From the NCBI GenBank assembly GCA_004369085.1, contig ML210555.1, positions 1 to 16,525 of the forward strand: a stretch of DNA of 16,525 nt. The letters run 5' to 3'. Source of the DNA: Coprinopsis marcescibilis. Lineage: Eukaryota > Basidiomycota > Agaricomycetes > Agaricales > Psathyrellaceae. A model generated the notes under the pieces. It was not told the origin of the DNA and searched no databases. It was given only the letters and a program-made list of their open reading frames with translations. Below are positions 9,274 through 16,525 of this stretch, piece by piece. How positions within the stretch are numbered: position 1 is the first letter of the stretch; each line of letters starts with the position of its first letter. A program made the translations under genes and the position numbers.

Positions 9274-10210
9274 CTAGCCCGACATCTTTTGACGTGTAAA
9301 CCTAACCCTTCGGCGTTCTTCCTCATCCTCGCTAATCTCCTGGGAGCCTTCAGGTTCCTTTCGCTTGCCTACCGCCTTCTTACTCTTCCCGGCTTTCGAG
9401 ATCGCTGCCATGATCTGTTTCTCAGGTTAGTCCCATCCAAAATGTGTACATTCTTGCTCTCACATCGTCCAGATCAGCCCCCTTCTTCGTTTTCCTTGCC
9501 TGCTCGGATGTCTTCTTCAGCTGCAACTTGATTAACGACCGAACCGGCCAAGCATCCTTGAATTGCTTGAGACCGGGGAACGTTTTAGCCGCCTACCAGG
9601 TAAGCAGTCAGCACGTTCCTTTCTCCTCTCAGAGCTCACTTACCGAAATGCATACCAGCTTAATCTTTTTCTCTTCCTGGTTTGCGATGCTTTGCTCTGT
9701 GTCGAGTTCGACTTCACATTCAGTGGCCACGAATGCCTATCGATGGTGAGTATCGTCCGTTACACAACTTTTATCACATATCGTTCTTACCTGAAGCTTA
9801 CTATAGTCCTCTTTGGTCCACCCCATTGCCTGCTCGATGTTGAACCTGCCGCTATTCGGGCGCCCTGGTTCTCCTGGAGGTTTCTTGATGAGAGGCCCAG
9901 CCTCTACTTCCATCACATCCTCGTCCTCGTCCTCCTCCTCGGAACTCTCGGCCATTTCCACTACGATTGGGTTTTCCGAACCCCTAGTCGATGGCGACGC
10001 CTTCAACTGGTTCTCATTTACTCGCCTGGCCAGTAACACCTGCCGCCTGTTCTCGAAGATTTCTTGCCCCCCGATGTCGAACTCTCGATCCAAGGTGATG
10101 GGAGCGAGTGGGCCCGAGCCCGCCAACTTGAATGAAAGCTCCTGCGCTATCTGCGGGAGATTTCTTTTCACAATTGGTGCAGAGAAGAGAGGTCCGGTGT
10201 TGGCGTCCAT
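9274..10210 (-). CDS. Gene D: 256-aa acidic/basic conserved protein, 4 exons
   Basis: Exons (minus strand): 10210-9791, 9736-9656, 9592-9464, 9414-9274. All are whole numbers of codons and all introns (54, 63 and 49 bp) are GT-AG, giving 256 aa. There is an acidic run SSEEEDEDEDVMEVE at about residues 88-102. A RFNIEQAMGWTKEDYS block is followed by a core containing FPGLKQFKDAWPVRSLIKLQ, then a Lys/Arg-rich tail. I associate the F-x-x-L-x-x-F-x-x-x-WPV pattern with conserved agaricomycete proteins of unknown function. The mixed acidic and strongly basic composition suggests a nuclear, possibly nucleic-acid-associated protein. It is divergent from gene E with only 143 bp between start codons. 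An upstream extra exon cannot be excluded. Confidence 0.75.
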
Positions 10211-10353
10211 GTTGTGGGGAGTTACCTCGAAGTCCAGCGCCTACTTATGCCTCTCCGAAATCCGCATTCGCTTCAATAGTGTAGTTGCTGGGATACTGCA
10301 CTCTTGTTTGACTATTGTCCTTTCCAATATCGTGACAGTCCCTGTCAGTCGCC
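10211..10353. promoter_or_regulatory. Short bidirectional promoter between genes D and E
   Basis: Only 143 bp separate the start codons of gene D (minus) and gene E (plus), so the two are probably co-regulated from one shared promoter. I see no TATA box and no copy of the 13-bp motif. The gene E side ends with CGCCATGG, a strong start context. Confidence 0.55.
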
Positions 10354-12340
10354 ATGGTTCAGCGTCGCCAGCCAGCGTCAATCCCAAAAAGGAAATCTGC
10401 AGACACCTTGAACAAAAGACCCAGTTTCGATATAAGGGCGTCCCTTCTCAATACCCATTCCTCCTCAACAAATTTGTCCTCAACAATGCTCTCCCTCATC
10501 CGGATTCGCACCTTCCTCCAACAATTCTCAGTCTTTTCCTTCTCTTCCGTAAGCACGTTTATTTCGTGTCTCCTCATCCCAGTTCTGAAGCTGTTGGTAT
10601 CAGAGCTACAAACTCGCAGCGAAGCTGACAGGTCACCTCGCTCAAATCACTCAACTTGCGTTCTCTGACGATGGCGAAGTGCTCGCCACTGGCTGTACGT
10701 TTATCGTTTCACAATATTGCCACATACTCACAACTCCATCAGCGTCGGACGAAACTGTGAGGCTCTGGAGCACCGGCACTTTTAAGCTGCTCCACGAGCT
10801 GCGAGACAAGGACTCGCGATGGGGGCAGACCTGCGTCGTAAAGTGGTTTCGAGGACCACCAGTGTCCCGATACCTTTTCATCGGCACCGGGCGAGGCCAC
10901 CTCGTCATCTACAAGTACAACCACACCACAGTGAGTGCCACATCCGAGTTCGACGTGCGCGATGTAGCTGATGACACTCTAGGCGCGCCATGTCGTATCC
11001 GAAAACTTGTTCAAGACCACCACAGTCGAGGACCTCGACTTCTGCACCGCCACTCGCCGGTTGGTTGTCTGTGATACCTACGGAGAGATAAGGGCTTACC
11101 ACGTGGAAGCCACTTGTAAGTAATCACGGACACCCTCATTTATACAAACTGATCATGGTTCAGTCACCATGAAGTTACTCTGGAAGTACCAAGTCCCAGG
11201 AAACTACATCATTCGAAGGCTGGTCCTCCAGTCCAATGATGTTCATGCTTACGTTTTGCACACCGGGCAGCGGGTTGTCCTCGATTCCACCAACGGCAAG
11301 TACAGGAGTGAATGCTCGGTGCCTACAGCCTTGTACGTTTTATCCTTCGCCTACCCATCCGATTTTGACATGTTAGTGTAGGGGTGGAGTCGCGATCAGT
11401 CCGGACAATGCACTGACCCTGGTCGATAACCTCAGCAAAGGGTTCGACCTCTACATATCCAACACACTCTCACGGAAGGCCTTGTTCTTTTTACCCGGGA
11501 AGTTGAACAAGGCGAAGGACGCTGCTTTCATCGAGAGCGGTTCCGCTGTGGCATGTCCAGCTCCGTATGGAGCCATCTATATCTACAATGCAACAGAGTC
11601 ATGGTTGTCGTCACCAAAGGAAATCCTCAGACACAGTCAGTTGGTTCAATAATTCATTTTAATAGCACTCTTCCTGACTATGTTTCCGCAGAAAACGTGC
11701 GCGTCGTCACCGTAAGCTAAAAACACCATTGGTCCCTCCACCTTACTTATTCGTCTCGCTCAGGGCCATTCCTATCCGACGCGACACCTGATCGCGAGCG
11801 GATCGGGTGCCGGGCCTTTCGACATCTGCATTTGGGAGAAGAAGGTAAGCATCATAGACGCATAGTTCATGCCTCATGTTCATTTCATCAGGTCCCTCAA
11901 GGCAGGTCATCGGTCATATTTGGTGGATGGTTTTCATTCCAGGGTCTTTTCAATATGTTTGTTTTATTCACTGTCGTCTCCACGGCCGGATCTCGATGGC
12001 CTGATACCGTGGAAACGGTATGTCCTTTTAATCATCATCATTTCTATCTCCGACTCCTCATTAGGTTGCCAACAAAATCTCAACACACCTTCCAAGATTT
12101 GAGGCCTCTCCCAGCACCGTGGTTTATTTCTCAACTGTGACTGCGGCACACTCTACTCCAACAGTAGTGGTCCATTCTCCATTGTCGACCGCAAGTACCC
12201 AGACTTCAACCACCACTGTAATGGCCTTTCAAGTAGCAGAGCTGCCCTCCGCCATACCGTCATCCCCTATCCCTGATGGTTATTTTGATGAGATCGAGGA
12301 ACAATGGGGGACCTCAGATGCACTGGATGGCTTGGATTGA
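10354..12340 (+). CDS. Gene E: 510-aa WD40-repeat protein with predicted C-terminal membrane anchor, 10 exons
   Basis: Exons: 10354-10548, 10604-10694, 10743-10930, 10983-11115, 11164-11332, 11382-11635, 11692-11711 (20 nt), 11764-11844, 11892-12017, 12065-12340. All nine introns are GT-AG, 47-56 bp, and keep frame, giving 510 aa. The first WD40 unit is clear at about residues 73-105: GHLAQITQLAFSDDGEVLAT, then SSDETVRLW. Further beta-propeller-like strands follow (CDTYGEIRAY, ISPDNALTLV, an SGSGAGPFDICIW blade near 375). Exon 9 encodes a hydrophobic segment (about 385-409) that could cross a membrane, and the last exon a Ser/Thr-rich tail. WD40 propellers are protein-binding scaffolds; the partner is unknown. 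It probably shares its promoter with gene D. The start lies in a strong CGCCATGG context. Confidence 0.85.
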
Positions 12341-12798
12341 TCCCTACAACGCCACATGTACATATATATCTTTACAATTTGATGCACTGGAGTCTGGATT
12401 CCATATGCAACACCCTGACATCCATAGGTCACCCGGAGAATGTTCTCAGCGTGCCAGAGGGTTCTCAAGCGTTCTCAGTCCTCTCAAAATGACTGGGCCA
12501 ATGGGGCACCCCAAATACACTCGATGGCTTCGATTTCTGACCCACGCATCGCTACAGCGTTATTACATCTAGACCTTGCGTATACATAATACTTCATTCC
12601 GTTCCGACTGGGCATCGTTACCCCTTGATGGCATCCAAACCAGACCTCGCAGTTTTCGAACACCACGCTATCGTGCTGAGAAACGTCACATCGTGCGATC
12701 ACGCTGAGTAACGTAACATCATGCGACTGTCCAAGTTGAGACAATCGAACTCCGCCACACATAAGGAAGTTGGGTTGGTTCGGTCATCCCCCAATGCT
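12341..12798 (+). repeat. Intergenic region with decayed copies of the gene E end and a 28-bp tandem repeat
   Basis: Bases 12499-12535 repeat the last coding bases of gene E (12302-12338) with 31 of 37 identical, and a shorter match to the same segment lies near 12379-12398. Two tandem 28-bp copies occur at 12670-12697 and 12698-12725 (about 80% identical). The promoter of gene F should lie here, but I see no TATA box. I found no convincing gene. Confidence 0.6.
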
Positions 12799-14743
12799 AT
12801 GGCTTCCAAGAGGCCCCATGGGGAGCTGTTGAACGGCGATTCTGGGTCCTCCCTCAATGAATGTGAGTTTACAGCCGCGAGTTAGGATTCCATTCGTAAT
12901 GACATCAAATGTCTAGATCCTGATAAACGCCCTCGCCGCACCGAAACGTTCGCTGCAAGGCAATTTCGCCTTTTCTACGACAGGTCGTGGGGGAAAAAAT
13001 GGGAGTCGAGGGCAGTACAAGTAACCGTCCCCCCTCCTCCTGTTCAACACCCCAACAATCGAGATGACGAAATCGAGGAGGAATGGCGCGGCCAAGTGCA
13101 ATTCCTTGATTTCGACCGATCCTGTCCTGCCCCCATAAAGTTACAGCTTCATCGGAGCTGTCTCCTCTTGAGGGAGGACTTTGTGGAGTTGCATGAAACA
13201 ATCATACAAATGGGAAATAACGCGAAGGATGTGAATTCGGTCCCCATTCTTGTCGTGACAGGCCAACCCGGTATCGGTACGAAGCTTTGTTTGTATCACT
13301 CAATCATGTTTCATGGAATATTTACAGGAAAGTCGGTCTCACTCCTGTATCTGCTGGTGCGGTTACTTGAAGCAGAGCAACCTGTATCCTATCAAGGATA
13401 CAATGAGACAATCTATCACTATTTCGACCATAATGGTTACCAAACTCTGGACTCAATCTTGGATGTGGACGTTCTCACGATGAAAGAAGATAGCCCCCAG
13501 CTGCGATACCTCCTGGTGGATGCCGGGAGGGACAAATTCAAAATTCACCCGCTCCTCAACACAGTCCAATGCTTCGCAGTCACCCCCAATCATGTAAACT
13601 GGCGAGAAGCTCTCAACGACTTCCCAAAGGGATTCAAACTCTGGTATATGAAACCCTGGTCATGGCAAGAGCTGTACGTCCTCTTGTATGTCCCCCATGT
13701 TTTTTTTCTTTTTCCTTGGACTCACCTTTTTCCCTTCAAGCTTGCAAATATACCCCGATCCCGACATCCGTGCCGCCACCCCAAGTGACTTCCTGTATGA
13801 TGGCTACATTCGCTTCGGGGGTTCAGCTCGGATTTGCCTTGGGACGGAGGTGCTCTTCAAAAGTGCCTCTGCTACCCTTGCTGCGCACGTTAAAAGCTTT
13901 TCCCAAAACGACATCTTCAAAGCAGCCTACGACAACATGGGACAAACAGTGACTCTCCCCAGTTTCCAATACTGGCCAGAAAGCACCGCAGTCCTTGTTC
14001 CATGGCCCACCGTGTCCCGACAGGAGGTGCAAGTCCATTTTATATCCGCTTATGTGATGAGGGAATTGTTGCATGACAAAGCCATTGGAGTATGGCAGAG
14101 GGTCAAAGTGAATTACGAGACATTCAACCGATTCAACGAGTTCGCGGTCACTGCAGGCATAATGTTCGAAGGATTGGTCCACGAATGTTTGACGAGGAGG
14201 AACAGGGTTTTCACACTTCGCCGTTTGGGGATGGGGAACTCAGTCACGTTGGAGCTCGTCTGGACACATCCGACTTTTATCTTCGAAAGGAGTGACACCC
14301 CGCTTGCCGTGAGTCTAAATTCATTCAACACAAACGTGACAGGAACTCCGGACAGACTCGTATTGCGAGAGGGAGGATACTATCGGTCATCCTCAACACG
14401 ATTTCCCAGCTTCAATTCCTGTATCATCTTCGCCAACCACCTATATATTTTCCAAATCATGACGAATACCAAACACACCTTCAACGCTGACTGTCTGGAT
14501 CAGCTTGACCCAACGCTGGTCCTCGAAAAGTCCATCCGGATCGTCTTTATCATTCCAAAACGCAAGGAGAAGACCATGATCAACCCAAGCAAGATCGTAT
14601 CGAGGAGCGGCAAGACTAAACACGGACGCATGGACATTGCAGTTTCACTCGAACAATATGTTCTCGAACTTGATCAGGAAGTATTCCTGGAGGAACCGAA
14701 GAGACAACGCAGCCCAAGGTTGGCCACATCCCTTTCGAATTAA
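12799..14743 (+). CDS. Gene F: 594-aa Crinkler/RHS-type P-loop NTPase with C-terminal nuclease-like region
   Basis: Exons 12799-12862, 12917-13276, 13328-13685 and 13741-14743 (introns 54, 51 and 55 bp) give 594 aa. The N-terminus has a DKRPRR nuclear-targeting-like cluster. Splicing the second intron creates a full Walker A motif GQPGIGKS (137-144, Lys143). Walker B is LRYLLVD, Asp206. The block WYMKPWSWQEL after an FAVTPNH segment fits the STAND-like NTPase of the Crinkler/RHS family. The C-terminal half has AGIMFEGLVHECL and LYIFQIMTNTKH, matching the pattern I know for the restriction-nuclease-like domain of this family (conserved Glu, then Asp, then Gln-x-Thr-like strand). The expected Asp appears as Asn486, so nuclease activity is doubtful. 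Members act as effectors or in mobile-element conflict, and the core is thought to derive from transposase-associated proteins. It is the last intact gene before the right arm. Confidence 0.85.
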
Positions 14744-14938
14744 TTCTTTGTACGTTTTTCATAGCAACAGTTTCATTCTGACGGCTATTTATTTTCATGT
14801 CGTTTGTCGCTACCGTTATACTTGTACTGAACTGACCACTTATGCCATCGACTTCTCTCATGATGCTACCCGCTCGTAAAGTCAATAAGAAAAGGTCTTC
14901 CCATTGTAAGTCTCAAGCAGCAAAAGACAATGGAGTAG
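14744..14938. other. Region downstream of gene F
   Basis: 195 bp between the gene F stop and the start of the diverged inverted repeat. It is AT-richer than the coding regions and presumably holds the gene F 3' UTR. I see no gene or repeat in it. Confidence 0.5.
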
Positions 14939-15256
14939 GAGTTTATTATCAAAGTGACGGAATACACCAAAGGTGACAGGGCGGAGATCGAGGACATCTA
15001 TCACGAAAAGATTACTTGGCTTGTTCACTATATGAAAGCTGCGAACAAAGAAGGGGAATGGAGGACCAGAGGCTGAGAACCGTGGGTTCAAGCACAAGAT
15101 GGACGCACGACCGACGAGGAGGCCCGCGAAAGCTGGGCTTCCTATCAACTTACCACCCAATGTGGTACAGCACGCTGTCCAAGGAAAGAGTTGGATGTGA
15201 AGCCAGAGATGCCTCTGCCAGAGTATCGCCTTGCTAATGTGGATGCAATGGGTTGA
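14939..15256 (+). pseudogene. Broken copy of the 3' end of gene A in the right arm
   Basis: Read on the plus strand, it begins with the EFIIKVTEYT segment of gene A exon 6, then jumps near 15055 to sequence matching exon 7 (KMDARPTRR, GLPIN) and ends at the same ...DAMG-stop (TGA 15254-15256). The jump removes about 450 bp, including the last intron. Two further indels break the frame: a 2-bp loss after GLPIN and an 8-bp loss in the region matching LSKELKRELD. There is no upstream part of gene A and no start. It shows that the inverted duplication originally included gene A sequence and that this side is under no coding constraint. Confidence 0.85.
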
Positions 15257-15345
15257 GATGGACAATCCCGTACCATAGTTACTAATAAATCCGAATGATT
15301 TCTACTAAAATGTCGTTGGGATGAGTGATGAGGAACCGGTATGCG
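14939..15345 (-). repeat. Inner, diverged part of right inverted repeat
   Basis: Counterpart of 1181-2135, shorter and eroded. It includes the gene A pseudogene and 89 bp beyond its stop, up to the abrupt boundary with the perfect arm at 15346. The contrast in divergence on the two sides of that boundary is the key observation here. Confidence 0.85.
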
Positions 15346-15385
15346 TGGATGATCCACAACACGAACGACGAGGAAGGGTGCAAAT

Positions 15386-15958
15386 CCAGCATGCGTGGAT
15401 GATCCACAACACGTATGACGAGGAGGCATCCTAAGTGGCAGTAGTATCCAGAGTGCATGGATAATCCACAGCACAGGTGACGATTGGAATACACGAACGA
15501 CGGGGAAGGGTCTAGGTCCAGCGTGCGCGGATAGTCCGCAGCACTAGTTAGGAGGGATCCGAAGGGAGGAAACGTGCGCGGATAGTCCGCAGTACGCACC
15601 GGATGGGATAACAGGCCATTATGTGCGATGGACGGATGGGAAGATGTTAGGAGGGGAGGATGGGTAGCAACTTGAAGGACAAGCCATAAATGCCTCAACG
15701 AGACCCAAGCCTGCCCTAAACGAGACCATTACGGCAAACTCCGAGCACGCCCGCCTCCATCCCTCCTAGATCGCGCTGTGGACCATCTGCGCACGCTGGA
15801 CCTAGAGCCTTCCCCATCGTTCGTGTTGTGGATTATCCACTCACGCTGGTTATTTCTCCAATCTTCACCTGTGCTGTGGATTACCCATGCACTCTGGATA
15901 ATACTGCCCTCACTTAGGATGTCCGCTCGTTAAATGTTGTGGATCATCCGCGCACGCT
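15386..15958. repeat. Fold-back cluster of a 13-bp palindromic motif (right arm)
   Basis: Mirror image of 568-1140 with the same motif copies, spacing and reversal of orientation around a central loop of about 200 bp (15558-15758). Unlike the left arm, the array here ends sharply at 15346. The extra units seen at about 1181-1264 on the left are missing, a difference of roughly 80 bp consistent with loss or gain of repeat units. Confidence 0.85.
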
Positions 15959-16280
15959 GGATATGCACCATCCGCTCACACTGGTATTTCTCATCGCGGC
16001 ATGCTGGATACAGCTATTGTTCCTCATCTGACATCTCGATGATGTCAGGCGCATTTTTCTTTCTGTCCCAATTGGAAACGGTATTGTCTTTCCAATGAAG
16101 GTTGCTACGACACGACCGCTTTTGTTCTGAGCGCGATACTTTAGGCAAGCTTTTGAGATTTCGACTCTGCCTCCCCTCCCACTCTGACCACTACTCTGCC
16201 ACATAGGCAATTATCGTTCGCGCCCCATTGACCTCTAAGTCTCTTGTGGAACATCCGCGGAGACGATCAACAGCTATATC

Positions 16281-16525
16281 ATGCCACCTTGCATGTGCAC
16301 TTCTCACCACTGTAATGGCAAAAACGTCGACGCTGCCAGCCTCAAGCGGCACAAGAAGGAGGACCAAGCCTTGCTGCTTCAGACAGCAATGCAGTATGCA
16401 ACCCAGGAGACAGAGATAGCCACTCAGCAGTACCTCCAGCGTGTCGAGGAACATGTCACCCTTCAAGCCCTCAACCTCGCAGCTCACAGACCAACTGACT
16501 CGCGCCTCTGGGACCCAGACGAAAC
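16281..16525 (+). CDS. Outward ORF with Cys/His-rich start, partial (right copy)
   Basis: Identical mirror copy of the ORF at 245-1. ATG at 16281, open to the last base of the window with no stop and no obvious splice donor before the edge. The same potential zinc ligands (Cys4, Cys6, Cys11, His24) precede a Gln-rich helix. A copy of the 13-bp palindromic motif lies 22 bp upstream of the ATG (16246-16258), so the motif could act on its promoter. If real, the two copies read away from each other, out of the element. It may be a transposase start, an unrelated repeat-borne gene cut by the contig end, or a chance ORF. Confidence 0.45.
   Translation, partial: MPPCMCTSHHCNGKNVDAASLKRHKKEDQALLLQTAMQYATQETEIATQQYLQRVEEHVTLQALNLAAHRPTDSRLWDPDE

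Larger units (their letters stand above)
15346..16525 (-). repeat. Right long inverted repeat, perfect arm
   Basis: Exact reverse complement of 1-1180. It carries the mirror images of the left-arm parts: the fold-back motif cluster at 15386-15958, a single motif at 16246-16258, and the outward ORF starting at 16281. Perfect identity over 1.18 kb contrasts with the eroded inverted homology immediately inside it (14939-15345), so the outer part has been homogenised or duplicated recently, or was filled in from one copy during assembly. The outer limit is cut by the window end. Confidence 0.95.

Noticed and set aside
13823..14182. 119-codon minus-strand ORF inside gene F
   Set aside because: It is the antisense shadow of the well-supported nuclease-like region of gene F.
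1..16525. Maverick/Polinton, suggested by 16.5-kb size and long inverted repeats
   Set aside because: No DNA polymerase B, retroviral-type integrase, adenoviral-type protease, packaging ATPase or capsid motifs are visible in the six genes.
1..16525. KDZ, Helitron or Starship element
   Set aside because: No TET/JBP or KDZ transposase motifs, no Rep/helicase, and no tyrosine recombinase captain gene; Starships and Helitrons also lack long inverted repeats. A KDZ- or CACTA-like transposase just outside the edges cannot be excluded.
1..16525. Whole window as a palindromic assembly chimera
   Set aside because: Only the arms mirror each other; the interior genes are different on the two sides and the inner arms show real divergence. 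Collapse limited to the outer arms remains possible and is listed as a finding.

Overview
The window looks like nuclear DNA of a mushroom-forming fungus (Agaricomycetes, Basidiomycota). The genes are split by many very short spliceosomal introns (43-63 bp, almost all GT-AG). The encoded proteins resemble families I know as dispersed, multicopy, uncharacterised proteins in agaricomycete genomes. The family assignments come from pattern memory, not from a search. I saw no rRNA, tRNA, CRISPR or bacterial operon features.

The whole window is symmetric. Bases 1-1180 are the exact reverse complement of 15346-16525, and a decayed inverted homology continues inward (1181-2135 against 14939-15345). 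It is therefore a 16.5-kb unit bounded by long inverted repeats, like a large DNA transposon or a segment lying inside one. Each arm holds about ten copies of a 13-bp near-palindrome of the type GYGGAYNATCCRC, arranged as a fold-back. A third fold-back built on the same 13-mer lies near the centre of the window (8393-9223). At both outer edges an ORF with a Cys/His-rich start reads outward and is still open where the window stops, so the repeats may extend further than shown.

Six spliced genes lie between the arms. From left to right they are: (A) an 877-aa nuclear-looking protein on the minus strand, 7 exons, 4341-1409; (B) a small 155-aa protein on the plus strand, 4893-5462; (C) an 891-aa protein on the minus strand, 8381-5656, nearly intronless; (D) a 256-aa acidic/basic protein on the minus strand, 10210-9274; (E) a 510-aa WD40 protein with a predicted C-terminal membrane anchor on the plus strand, 10354-12340, 10 exons; (F) a 594-aa Crinkler/RHS-type P-loop NTPase with a C-terminal nuclease-like region on the plus strand, 12799-14743. 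A and B, and D and E, are divergent pairs with shared promoters. B and C converge. A broken copy of the 3' end of gene A (14939-15256) lies next to the right arm.

Gene F belongs to a family whose ATPase-nuclease core has been linked to transposase-like ancestors, so it is the best candidate within the window for a mobility or conflict function, although one expected acidic nuclease residue appears to be Asn. The other genes could be further mobility proteins or passengers. I infer that this is a little-described class of large inverted-repeat element of agaricomycetes, but the sequence alone cannot show that it moves.
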